The translations under genes and the position numbers were made by a program. A model generated the notes under the pieces. That model was not told the DNA's origin, made no database searches, and was given only the letters and a program-made list of their open reading frames with translations. Shown here in pieces: positions 49,911-58,157 of a stretch of 64,000 nucleotides of DNA. Source of the DNA: Micromonospora sp. RP3T (GTDB taxonomy: Bacteria; Actinomycetota; Actinomycetes; Mycobacteriales; Micromonosporaceae); NCBI RefSeq assembly GCF_003027925.1, contig NZ_PYPS01000030.1, positions 30,824 to 94,823 of the forward strand, given 5' to 3'. Each line of letters begins with the position of its first letter. The stretch's first letter is position 1.

Positions 49911-50750
49911 CACCACCAGGCGGCGCTCGGCCCGGCGCTGCACCAGCCGGCAGAGCGCCAGCAGCAGCACCGCCCAGCCGAGTTGGACCCCGACCAGGCC
50001 GAGACCCGTCGACATCGGCTCCCGCTCGACAAGCACGTCCAGCGGCACCTGGAGGAGGCTCGGGAACGGGGTGGCGTAGCGCAGCGTCGCCTCCAGCCAG
50101 CCGGGCAGGAAGCCGAGCGGGAAGTAGAGCCCGGCGAGCACGCCCGAGCCCAGCGTCCACAGGATCATCGGGCCCCGGACGTCCTGCAACCAGTAGGCGG
50201 TGGCGTTGACCAGGTAGCGGCAGCCGAAACAGACCACGACCGCGAGCAGCGCGGAGAGCAGGAACAGCGGCACGGTGGCCCAGTGCCGGGGCAGGTACAC
50301 CGCGAAGAAGAACGGGCCGACCACCAGCGGGGGCACCAGCCGGGCGAGCGCGGCGAACCCGGCCCGGCCCACGTCGACGGCGAGATAGTTGGTCACCGGG
50401 TGCACCGGTCGCAGCAGGTCGGCGGCCACCTCGCCGGAGCGGATCCGATCGGCCAGCTCGGTCCAGCCCCAGATCGCGATGACCGCCAGCAGCCCCTGCC
50501 CGGCCCAGACGAACGTGGCGAGCTGCGCCCGGTCGTAGCCTGCGACGGTGCCGGCCGCGTCGGTGGCGGCGAGGAAGATGTAGCAGCGCAGGAAGCCGAA
50601 AACGGTGTTGGTCACCACGCCGGCCACGGCCGCCTGCCGGTAGGTGGCGTGTCGCCGGAACCCGGCCGCCACTATCGCGCCGAATGTCCGAAACCATGGG
50701 GTAACGTGTCCGTCGGTGGGTGACGCCACAGTGGCGGTGACCGAGCCCAC
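49899..50750 (-). CDS. ABC-2-type permease subunit
   Basis: A 283-residue protein with about six hydrophobic helices, first of the exporter operon. Features include AVAGVVTNTVFGFLRCYIFLAA, QGLLAVIAIWGWTELADRIRSGEVAADLLRP and RYLVNATAYWLQDVRGPMILW, the last two similar in layout to the paired permease. GTG at 50750 has GGAGGGTAAC as ribosome site. The operon is divergent from the giant WG-repeat gene, with 161 bp between. The transported compound is unknown. Confidence 0.87.
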   Translation of the reverse strand: MGSVTATVASPTDGHVTPWFRTFGAIVAAGFRRHATYRQAAVAGVVTNTVFGFLRCYIFLAATDAAGTVAGYDRAQLATFVWAGQGLLAVIAIWGWTELADRIRSGEVAADLLRPVHPVTNYLAVDVGRAGFAALARLVPPLVVGPFFFAVYLPRHWATVPLFLLSALLAVVVCFGCRYLVNATAYWLQDVRGPMILWTLGSGVLAGLYFPLGFLPGWLEATLRYATPFPSLLQVPLDVLVEREPMSTGLGLVGVQLGWAVLLLALCRLVQRRAERRLVVQGG

Positions 50751-50849
50751 GCCGTTACCCTCCTTCCGCAGCCAAGACGTGCTGGCCGGGCGACTCTACC
50801 GGCGCGTCCGCCGCCCCAGCGCGACAATTTCCAACGAGGTGACACCGCC

Positions 50850-50915
50850 GTGAGCGAGCGACGCGAGCCGGTTCCGGGGCCGCGCCGCGCGAGCCGCGGA
50901 AGGGGCTGCCGATGA
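50850..50915 (+). other. 21-codon leader reading frame upstream of the WG-repeat gene
   Basis: A GTG-initiated frame of 21 Arg/Pro-rich codons whose TGA (50913-50915) overlaps the ATG of the downstream gene (ATGA). GAGG lies about ten bases before the GTG. It may be a leader peptide coupled to the large gene, or a chance frame in high-GC DNA. Confidence 0.3.
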
Positions 50916-53900
50916 GTGGCTGGGGCAGCTGGCGTGAGCCGGCCGAACCGGCCTGGGCGCTGGAGCCCACCCACGAGTGGCAGCCACAGTTCCCCGGGCA
51001 GCGCTACCCGGGTGACATCGGCCTCGAACACCTGACGCCCCCGCCGCGTCGCCGGGCCGTGGTCGGACGCGCCGAGGTACGCCCGGTCAGCCCCGCTCCC
51101 GAGAACGCGCATCCGATCAGCCCGGCGCCGACGGACGCGTATCCGGCCGGCCCACGCGGGACGTACCCGGTCAGTCCGGCCGGGCCGCACGAGCCACGCG
51201 GGCAGCGGCCGGTCGGCGCGGCGGGCGAGTGGCACGGACGGCCGGACCGCCCCGGCGCGGACGGCCGACCGCCTCGACCGGCGGACCGGACCCCGCCCGG
51301 CCCGCCCCCGACACCCGAACGCTTCGACCAGCGCTGGACCCACCCCGGGGCGCAGTCGCACCGGTCGACCCCGCCGGCACCGGGCTGGATGCCGGAGCCG
51401 AGCGAGGCCCCGCAACCCGCCGCGAACTGGTCCGAGCGCCGCCGGCCGGCGGACGACCGCCGCACCCCGGTGGACGGTCGCGAAGCCGGACCCGACCGTC
51501 GCGAAGCCGGACCCGACCGTCGCTGGGGTCCGGCGGCCGACGCGGAGCGGAATGCCGTGCCCGGCCGGCCCACGGATCGCCACGGCCAGACCGGCCCCGT
51601 GCGCGAGCGCGGCACCGCGGCACGCGGCGAGCCGAGCCGTGACGGTTGGCGCGAACCGGGACCACCTCCGACGGACCGGCGCGAGCCGACCGGTGGCCGG
51701 TGGGCCGACGGCACGCCGCGCCGGGACGCCGCCGGCCCCACCGGGACCGACCGGTACGGCACCCCGCGTCCCACCGTCGACCAGCGGTGGGACGGCCAGC
51801 GCCCGCCGCTCGACCGGACCCACGCGCCGCAGGGCGAGTGGCCGGTGATCGAGCGGCGGTCGGGTACCGAGCCGGCCGCGTACCAGCCCGACGAGTGGTC
51901 CCGCCCACCCGCGGAGCGGCCGGCACCGGACGGGTACCCGGGCGGTCCGAGCGACGACCGCCGCCCCGACGGCCACCGTCCGGAGCAGGACGGCCCGGCC
52001 CGCCCTCGCCCCGAGTCCCGGGATGCCCGACCGCCCGCCGCGCGCCCCGACCACCGGCCTCGGCCGGCCCAGTGGCCGGTACGCCCCGACGAGCACCCAC
52101 CGGTCCGTGCCGGTGACGCCCCGACGCGGCCGGTGCCGCCGAGCCGGTCCGACGAGCCACCACGGTCCGCTCCCCCGGCCCCCGGTCGCTACGACGAGAT
52201 CCGTCGGCCGGCTGCCGAACAGGATCGCCGGGCCCCCACCGGACCGGCCCCCACCGGACCGGTTTCCGGCGTTACCGGGACCGGCGTTACCGGGACCGGC
52301 GTTACCGGGACCGGCGTTACCGGGACCGGCCGGCCGGCGGCGCCCGTGGCACGAGCGTCCGCGCCCGGGGTGGCGGCCGACGCGCCGGCCCCGACCGCTC
52401 CCGCTCGCTCCGCCCCAGCTGCTCCCGCCCGCCCCGCCCCGCCTGCCTACCCCGGCCCCGGCCCCGGCCCCGGCCCCGGCCCCGGCCCCGGCCCCGGCCC
52501 CGGCCCCGATCAGGATCGGCGGGAGCCCGCCGGGCACCGCCCACCGGCGCCCGAGACGGGTCCGGCGCCGCAGCCGAGGGACTCCGGTGCGGAGGCATGG
52601 TTCCGGCCGAGCAAGCCGGCGACGACCGGCGGGCGTGACGGCCAGCCCGGCGACACGGCCAGTGTCGAGGCACCGGCCGCGCCGTCCGTTTCCGCCGGGG
52701 CGACCTTGCCGACAGAACCTGACTCCGCCGCTTCCCCGACCGGCCACGCGCCGACGGACCGGCTTCAGGCTGCCGTACCGATCGACCAGGCCCGGACTGC
52801 CGCACCGGCGGATCAGGCCCCGGATGTCGTGCCGGCGGACGAGGACCCGGCTGCCGCGCAGGCCGGACCGGAGCGGCGGGTCGCTTCGATCGCGCCCACC
52901 GAACCGACGGGGGTGACCGGCGACCGCTATCGACCTGAGAGCGTGCCCGACTCGGCGGTCGTATCCGGGATCGGCACCACGCCTCGGACCACCGACGGAG
53001 CCGAGGACACCGGGCCCGCCTCCACCTCCGTCGACCATGTCGACCCGCCGGCCGAACCGGTCGCCGCCACGGCAACCGAGGTGACGCTTCCCGACGCGCA
53101 CCCGTCGGCGTCCCCGGCGTCGATGCCTGCCGAATCCCCGACGCCGGCACCGCCCACTCCGTCCGCCGACCCTCCAACCCCCACGCCGACCGTCCCGGCC
53201 ACCGGCTCCGTACCGTCCGCCGGCCGCGACCGGCCGACACCGGCCGAAGCGCCGACCGCGGACCACACCGTCATGCCCGGCCGGGTCGACGCGTTGACCG
53301 ACGACCGGGACGCCCGCACGGCCACCCGTGGCGACGCGCTCATCGACGAGCGGGACGCCCGCACGACCAGCCATGATGCGGCGACCGGCACCGGGGCCGA
53401 CGCCGCGCCGGTCGCGGTGACCGACGATGAGCCGCGTACGGGCACGGACACCGGTGAGACGCCGCACGCGGTGGCCGACGATGAGCCGGTCGCGCTGGTC
53501 GATGACCCGCCGCACCCGGGCACCGACGACGCGCCGGTCCCGGTGGCCGACGACGTGCCGCACGCGAGCCCGGGCACCGACCTCGGGTCAGACGCGGTGA
53601 CCGACGAACCACCGCACGCCGACACCGGCGCCCCGCCACGCGCGATCGTCGCCGACGAACCGCGCGCCGAGACCGACGCCACGGCACACGCGGTCGCCCA
53701 CGTCCAGCCGGAGACCGGGGCCGACGCCGTGGCGTATCCGGGTGCCATGCCACAGGTCACGGCTGTCGCGGGAATGGCCGTCCCGTCGGGAGCGACAGCG
53801 GACCCGACCACGCCGTCGTCGGGGACCGGGGGCAGCGGTGCGGACGGCGACGGACGCGGGCAGGTGGTGCCAGATGACTTGCCCGCTGACGCCGCCGTAC

Positions 53901-55810
53901 CCGGCTCCGCGCGCGGCAGTGAGCCGGGAGACGTCGTCCGGCCGGCACCGGACCGCACTGTCACGGTGGCCGGCGAGGAACCGCCTGTCGGGGCGACCCG
54001 CGCTGAGGAAGAACCGCGTCACCCACCCGTCGACGAAGAAGATTCGGCCTCTCTGCTGCCGGCCGCCGTGGATTCCACCGGCACCACTCCAGCCGAAGAA
54101 AATACGGTCGGGGCGTCCGCGAGTCCCCACGACACCGCTCGGAGCGTCGCCGCGACCGACCCGGGGCCCACCGGCCCGACCCGGGTGGACGGCGCTACCA
54201 CCGGCTCGCGTGCCACCGGCACGACCCTGGCCGACAGCCCGACGCCGACCGCCACGAGCCCCACCGGCACGACCCGAGCCGACGACACGACCAGCACCAC
54301 CGGCAGCACCGGCACAGGCGGCGGAGGGCGGGACGCATCCGAGCCGACCGGTTCGGGGTCGACACGTGCCGACACCGAACCGGTACGGGTGAACGACGAG
54401 GCCGACGGACCGGCTGACGCGCGTACCCCGGAATCGGAATCGGGGCCGGCGGGCGACGCCCGGGCGGACGTGGCGGGAGACGAACCGGCGCCGGCGCGTC
54501 CGGTGGACCCGGAGCGGGCGCTGGCCGCGGTCGGCTGGCGGCTGCACCCGGAGACGCTGCGCGAGGAGGCGCCCGATCCGGCGGAGCTGCGGCGGATCCG
54601 GGACGGGCTCACCGGCAAGCTCGAGACCGCGCTGGACAACCGCAGCCGGGCCCGGCTGCTCAGCCTGCGTGCGGTGGCGTCCCGGGTCCTCGGCGACGCC
54701 GACGACGCGGTCGCCGACGCGCGGCTGGCCCTCACGTACGCGGAGGCCACCGGCGAGTTGCGGCGGACCGCGCTGGCCCGCGCCCGGTTGGCCGAGGTGC
54801 TGCGGTGGCGGGGCGAGTACGCGGAGGCCGACCGGCTCTTCGCCGAGGCGAACTCGACGGAACTGCCGGACCGGTTGCGTGCGCTGCTGCACGAGCACGC
54901 CGGTCGCTGCTGTTACGACCAGGGTCGGCTGACCGAGGCGTGCCTGCACTTCGAGCGGGCGTTGGACCTGCGCCGGGGCGAGGACGCGGCGCTGAACGCG
55001 CGGACCCTGGTCGCGCTGGACGCGGTCGCGGCGCGGGCGGCGCGCGACGGGTTCGGGCCGGCGCCGCGCGGGCGGGCGGAGGTGCTCGGCACGCCGCGGT
55101 ACCCGGTGGCGACGTTCGACGACGAGCAGGAGCTCTGGGGGTACGCGGACGCCGACGGCGAGCTGGTGATCCGGCACCGGTACGCCGAGGTGCAACCGTT
55201 CCAGGAGGGACTGGCCTGGGTCCGGCGGCCGGAGGCATCCCGCTGGGCGTTGATCGACACGTCGGGGGCGGCGCTGATCGAGGCGAACAACGGCTACCGC
55301 TCGGTGGGCGCGTTCGCCGAGGGCCTGTCGTGGGTGAGCATGGACGGCAAGGGCCGGTGGATGGCCGTCGACCGGACGAACATCGTGCAGATCCCGCCCG
55401 GTTACGAGGAGGTCCGGCCGTTCCGCAACGGTCTGGCCGCGGTGCGGCAGAACGGCGGCTGGGGGGCGGTGGACCACGCCGGCGAGGTGGTGGTGCCGAC
55501 CCGCTACCACGGGCTCGGCACACCGCTGGCCGACGGCCGGCACCTGGCCGGCTTCACCGAGGAAGGGCTGGCGGTGGTCGAGCTGGCCGGCCGGCGAGGG
55601 GTGGTGGACCGGAGCGGCCGGGTCCGGGTGGCGCCCGCGTACCCGATGCTGGTGATCCACCCGGTGGCGTTCCTGGTCGCCACCGAGGCGGGTCGCTGGG
55701 GCGCGCTGGACCGGCACGGCGAGCCGCTGATCGACCCGGTGCACCCGGGCCGGGCCGCGGTGGCCGCCGAGATCGACCGGCTGCTCGCCGACGCCAACCC
55801 GGTGCTCTGA
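50912..55810 (+). CDS. Giant disordered TPR/WG-repeat protein
   Basis: A 1632-residue protein. Residues 1 to ~1195 are low-complexity: the first ~700 are Pro/Arg/Gly-rich and basic, the next ~450 Asp/Glu/Thr/Pro-rich and acidic, giving a blocked charge pattern. Inside lie a VTGTG tandem (about 453-472) and a PG run (about 513-533). Residues ~1200-1390 contain TPR-like helices (RARLLSLRAVASRVLGDADDAVADARLAL). Residues ~1405-1620 contain about six WG repeats, such as LWGYADADGELVI and GWGAVDHAGEVVV. There is no signal peptide. GGAAGGGG supports ATG at 50912. WG proteins are mostly uncharacterised; a scaffold role is only inference. It is divergent from the ABC exporter. Confidence 0.82.
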   Translation: MSGWGSWREPAEPAWALEPTHEWQPQFPGQRYPGDIGLEHLTPPPRRRAVVGRAEVRPVSPAPENAHPISPAPTDAYPAGPRGTYPVSPAGPHEPRGQRPVGAAGEWHGRPDRPGADGRPPRPADRTPPGPPPTPERFDQRWTHPGAQSHRSTPPAPGWMPEPSEAPQPAANWSERRRPADDRRTPVDGREAGPDRREAGPDRRWGPAADAERNAVPGRPTDRHGQTGPVRERGTAARGEPSRDGWREPGPPPTDRREPTGGRWADGTPRRDAAGPTGTDRYGTPRPTVDQRWDGQRPPLDRTHAPQGEWPVIERRSGTEPAAYQPDEWSRPPAERPAPDGYPGGPSDDRRPDGHRPEQDGPARPRPESRDARPPAARPDHRPRPAQWPVRPDEHPPVRAGDAPTRPVPPSRSDEPPRSAPPAPGRYDEIRRPAAEQDRRAPTGPAPTGPVSGVTGTGVTGTGVTGTGVTGTGRPAAPVARASAPGVAADAPAPTAPARSAPAAPARPAPPAYPGPGPGPGPGPGPGPGPGPDQDRREPAGHRPPAPETGPAPQPRDSGAEAWFRPSKPATTGGRDGQPGDTASVEAPAAPSVSAGATLPTEPDSAASPTGHAPTDRLQAAVPIDQARTAAPADQAPDVVPADEDPAAAQAGPERRVASIAPTEPTGVTGDRYRPESVPDSAVVSGIGTTPRTTDGAEDTGPASTSVDHVDPPAEPVAATATEVTLPDAHPSASPASMPAESPTPAPPTPSADPPTPTPTVPATGSVPSAGRDRPTPAEAPTADHTVMPGRVDALTDDRDARTATRGDALIDERDARTTSHDAATGTGADAAPVAVTDDEPRTGTDTGETPHAVADDEPVALVDDPPHPGTDDAPVPVADDVPHASPGTDLGSDAVTDEPPHADTGAPPRAIVADEPRAETDATAHAVAHVQPETGADAVAYPGAMPQVTAVAGMAVPSGATADPTTPSSGTGGSGADGDGRGQVVPDDLPADAAVPGSARGSEPGDVVRPAPDRTVTVAGEEPPVGATRAEEEPRHPPVDEEDSASLLPAAVDSTGTTPAEENTVGASASPHDTARSVAATDPGPTGPTRVDGATTGSRATGTTLADSPTPTATSPTGTTRADDTTSTTGSTGTGGGGRDASEPTGSGSTRADTEPVRVNDEADGPADARTPESESGPAGDARADVAGDEPAPARPVDPERALAAVGWRLHPETLREEAPDPAELRRIRDGLTGKLETALDNRSRARLLSLRAVASRVLGDADDAVADARLALTYAEATGELRRTALARARLAEVLRWRGEYAEADRLFAEANSTELPDRLRALLHEHAGRCCYDQGRLTEACLHFERALDLRRGEDAALNARTLVALDAVAARAARDGFGPAPRGRAEVLGTPRYPVATFDDEQELWGYADADGELVIRHRYAEVQPFQEGLAWVRRPEASRWALIDTSGAALIEANNGYRSVGAFAEGLSWVSMDGKGRWMAVDRTNIVQIPPGYEEVRPFRNGLAAVRQNGGWGAVDHAGEVVVPTRYHGLGTPLADGRHLAGFTEEGLAVVELAGRRGVVDRSGRVRVAPAYPMLVIHPVAFLVATEAGRWGALDRHGEPLIDPVHPGRAAVAAEIDRLLADANPVL
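52269..52328 (+). repeat. 15-bp tandem repeat, four copies, in the WG gene
   Basis: Four exact copies of GGCGTTACCGGGACC encode the VTGTG peptide repeat. The identity of units suggests recent expansion; the unit is a multiple of three. Confidence 0.9.
52451..52508 (+). repeat. Hexanucleotide (GGCCCC-type) tandem repeat in the WG gene
   Basis: About ten uninterrupted 6-bp units encode an alternating Gly-Pro run. Such a tract can change length by slippage in steps of two residues without loss of frame. It can also form strong DNA or RNA structure, which may confuse assembly. Confidence 0.9.
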
Positions 55811-55861
55811 CCCGGGGAGCCACGACGGGTGCCCGCCGCCGGACGGAGTTAGGGTCGGAGC

Positions 55862-56860
55862 ATGGAATTCCGACACCTGGGCCGCTCCGGCCTGATGGTC
55901 AGCGAGATCTCGTACGGCAACTGGATCACCCACGGCTCGCAGGTCGAGGAGGACGCGGCGGTCGCCTGCGTGCGGGCCGCCCTCGACGACGGCATCACCA
56001 CGTTCGACACCGCCGACGTCTACGCCGGCACCCGCGCCGAGTCGGTGCTCGGCCGCGCGCTGGCCGGCGAGCGCCGCGAGGGGCTGGAGATCTTCACCAA
56101 GGTGTACTGGCCGACCGGGCCGGGCCGCAACGACCGTGGCCTGTCCCGCAAGCACATCATGGAGTCGATCGACGGCTCGCTGCGCCGCCTGCAGACCGAC
56201 CACGTCGACCTCTACCAGGCCCACCGCTTCGACGTCAGCACCCCGCTGGAAGAGACGATGGAGGCGTTCGCCGACGTCGTGCACGCCGGCAAGGCGCACT
56301 ACATCGGCGTCTCGGAATGGACGGCGGCGCAGCTGCGCGAGGCGCACGCGCTCGCCCGTGAGCTGCGCATCCCGCTGGTCTCCAGCCAACCGCAGTATTC
56401 GATGCTGTGGCGGGTCATCGAGGCCGAGGTGATCCCGGCCAGCGAGGAGCTGGGCATCGGCCAGGTCGTCTGGTCGCCGATGGCGCAGGGCGTGCTGTCC
56501 GGCAAGTACCTGCCCGGCCAGCCGCCGCCGGCCGGCTCCCGCGCCACCGACGAGAAGTCCGGCGCGAACTTCATCGCCCGGTGGATGTCCGACGAGGTGC
56601 TCACCCGGGTGCAGCAGCTCAAGCCGCTCGCCGAGCAGGCCGGGCTGACCATGCCGCAGCTCGCGGTCGCCTGGGTGCTGCAGAACCCGAACGTGTCCTC
56701 GGCCATCATCGGCGCGTCCCGACCCGAGCAGGTGCACGACAACGTGAAGGCGGCGGGCGTGAAGCTCGACGCCAGCCTGCTCAAGGCGATCGACGACATC
56801 GTCGAGCCGGTCGTCGAGCGGGACCCGGCGAAGACGGAGAGCCCGGCGCGGCGTCCGTGA
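55862..56860 (+). CDS. Aldo/keto reductase (Kv-beta/AKR6-like)
   Basis: A 332-residue NADPH-dependent oxidoreductase of the TIM-barrel aldo/keto reductase family. The catalytic tetrad is visible: Asp and Tyr in FDTADVYAGT, Lys in EIFTKVYW and His in YQAHRFD. The AIIGASRPEQVHDNVKA segment near the C-terminus binds NADPH. It reduces aldehydes or ketones; the substrate is unknown. ATG at 55862 is well placed, 52 bp after the WG gene stop. A hairpin follows the gene. Confidence 0.93.
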   Translation: MEFRHLGRSGLMVSEISYGNWITHGSQVEEDAAVACVRAALDDGITTFDTADVYAGTRAESVLGRALAGERREGLEIFTKVYWPTGPGRNDRGLSRKHIMESIDGSLRRLQTDHVDLYQAHRFDVSTPLEETMEAFADVVHAGKAHYIGVSEWTAAQLREAHALARELRIPLVSSQPQYSMLWRVIEAEVIPASEELGIGQVVWSPMAQGVLSGKYLPGQPPPAGSRATDEKSGANFIARWMSDEVLTRVQQLKPLAEQAGLTMPQLAVAWVLQNPNVSSAIIGASRPEQVHDNVKAAGVKLDASLLKAIDDIVEPVVERDPAKTESPARRP

Positions 56861-56868
56861 CGTCAGTC

Positions 56869-56902
56869 GTCCCCGGGCCGGCGTCGCCGTCGACCCGGGG
56901 AC
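56869..56902. terminator. Hairpin at the aldo/keto reductase/M50 protease junction
   Basis: Positions 56869-56877 and 56894-56902 form a perfect 9-bp GC stem with a 16-base loop, in the 89-bp gap between convergent genes. It may end transcription from both sides. Confidence 0.5.
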
Positions 56903-56949
56903 GGCCGCCGCACACCCCGCCGGGCCGGTCGCCCGTACGGGTGGGCCCG

Positions 56950-57747
56950 TCAGCCCTGCCAGAAGCGGATCAGGTAGAGCCCCAGCCGGTAGAGGTCCGG
57001 GGGGAGGCCGAGCGCGTCGCCCACCGCGAAGACCCCGCCGAAGAACGCGCCGCCGATCCGCGGGCTCCACAGCAACGCGAAGAGCAGGATGAATCCGTAC
57101 GGCGCGAAGAGGTCGTACATCCGCCGGTAGGCGGGGCTGAGCCAGGGCTGGATCATGTTGCCGCCGTCCAGGCCCGGCACCGGCAGCAGGTTGAGCACGC
57201 TGGCCATGAGCTGGAGGAACGCGAGCAGCGCGACACCGGCCCAGAACTCCAGCGGCCCGCCCAGCGCCGGCCCCCACGTCACGGCCGCCACCAGCACCAG
57301 CGTGAACACCACGTTGGTGGCCGGCCCGGCAAGGCTGACCAGGGTGTGCCGCAGCCGCCCGGGGATGGCGTGCCGGTCCACCCAGACCGCGCCGCCGGGC
57401 AGGCCGATGCCGCCGAGCAGCAGCACGACCACCGGCAACACGATCGACAGCAGCGGGCTGGTGTACTTCAGCGGGTTGAGCGTCAGGTAGCCGCGGTGGG
57501 CGATGTCCCGGTCGCCGGCCCGGTACGCGACCACGGCGTGCGCGTACTCGTGCAGGCAGAGCGAGACCAGCCAGCCGGCGACCACGAAGAGGAACACGTC
57601 GAACCGGACGTTGCCGTACCGGTTCCAGGTCATCACCCCGCCGGCCGCGAAGAGCGCGACCAGGGCCAGGAAGATGGGGCTGGGCCGGAACGCCGCCCGG
57701 GGCACGCCGAGGATCAGCGGGTCGCCCGGGCGGTCGTAGCCCGTCAT
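56950..57747 (-). CDS. M50/site-2-protease-family membrane metallopeptidase
   Basis: A 265-residue protein with about six transmembrane helices, the zinc motif HEYAH in LVSLCLHEYAHAVVAYRAGD, and the second family motif in LNLLPVPGLDGGN, where Asp is the third metal ligand. SLAGPATNVVFTLVLV is also typical. The family cleaves within membranes or just outside. This compact type has no PDZ domain; its substrate is unknown. ATG at 57747 overlaps the stop of the 66-residue gene upstream (ATGA). Confidence 0.9.
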   Translation of the reverse strand: MTGYDRPGDPLILGVPRAAFRPSPIFLALVALFAAGGVMTWNRYGNVRFDVFLFVVAGWLVSLCLHEYAHAVVAYRAGDRDIAHRGYLTLNPLKYTSPLLSIVLPVVVLLLGGIGLPGGAVWVDRHAIPGRLRHTLVSLAGPATNVVFTLVLVAAVTWGPALGGPLEFWAGVALLAFLQLMASVLNLLPVPGLDGGNMIQPWLSPAYRRMYDLFAPYGFILLFALLWSPRIGGAFFGGVFAVGDALGLPPDLYRLGLYLIRFWQG

Positions 57748-57944
57748 TCGGCCGGGGGTTGCAGGCTCATCCGGTAGTCCACCCGGTCGTCCTCGACCAG
57801 CACGACGGAGGTGACGCCGGATGTCGCGAGCTCCCGCCAGGTCTGGCCGATCCAGGACTCGGCGTCCGCCTGGCTCGGGAACGACTCGCCCGGCCCGTCG
57901 ACCGGGTCGCCGTTCGCACCCTCGTACCGCCAGCTCCACGCCAT
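57744..57944 (-). CDS. Small conserved-looking protein coupled to the M50 protease
   Basis: A 66-residue protein starting MAWSWRYEGANGDPVDG, with SFPSQADAESWIGQTWRELATSGVTSVVLVEDDRVDY in the centre: a strand-helix-strand unit with conserved Trp residues. Similar short proteins are common in actinobacteria, without known function to me. Its stop overlaps the protease ATG, so the two are probably made in similar amounts, and it may be a partner or substrate. Confidence 0.75.
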   Translation of the reverse strand: MAWSWRYEGANGDPVDGPGESFPSQADAESWIGQTWRELATSGVTSVVLVEDDRVDYRMSLQPPAE

Positions 57945-58036
57945 GCCGCGTCTCCCCTCGCCGCCCGTCGCCCCGCAGGACCGGAAACCCCCGCAAGCCT
58001 AGTCGGCCCGTCCCGCCCCAGCCCGCACCGCTCCCG

Positions 58037-58106
58037 CGATCTTGCGGTCGCCGCCCCGACAGAACGGGGCATTTGCCGCGTCCCGCGGGCAGCAACCGCA
58101 AGATCG
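58037..58106. repeat. 70-bp nested palindromic element upstream of cobU
   Basis: Outer arms 58037-58048 and 58095-58106 are exact 12-bp reverse complements (CGATCTTGCGGT). Inside lie a GCCCCG/CGGGGC hairpin (58053-58070) followed by ATTT, and a CCCGCGGG palindrome (about 58082-58089). From memory, similar elements with ATCTTGC ends recur in Micromonospora intergenic DNA, but that is unchecked. It lies 52-121 bp before the cobU start. No B12-box is seen. Confidence 0.75.
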
Positions 58107-58157
58107 GCGCTGGGAGGGGGTGGGGCGGGACGGGGGCGGGAGAACTAAGGTACGGAC

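Noticed and set aside
52269..52508. CRISPR-like array
   Set aside because: Units are 6 and 15 bp, directly adjacent without spacers, and encode peptide repeats inside a long gene.
50672..53563. Long minus-strand frame opposite the WG gene
   Set aside because: Composed of Arg/Gly/Val-rich sequence mirrored from the repeats; no ribosome site or domain. The other long minus-strand frames at 53588-57277 and 57999-60869 were rejected for the same reason.
57945..58157. Cobalamin riboswitch upstream of cobU
   Set aside because: No B12-box (GCCACTG-like) sequence was found; the structure present is a symmetric palindrome instead.
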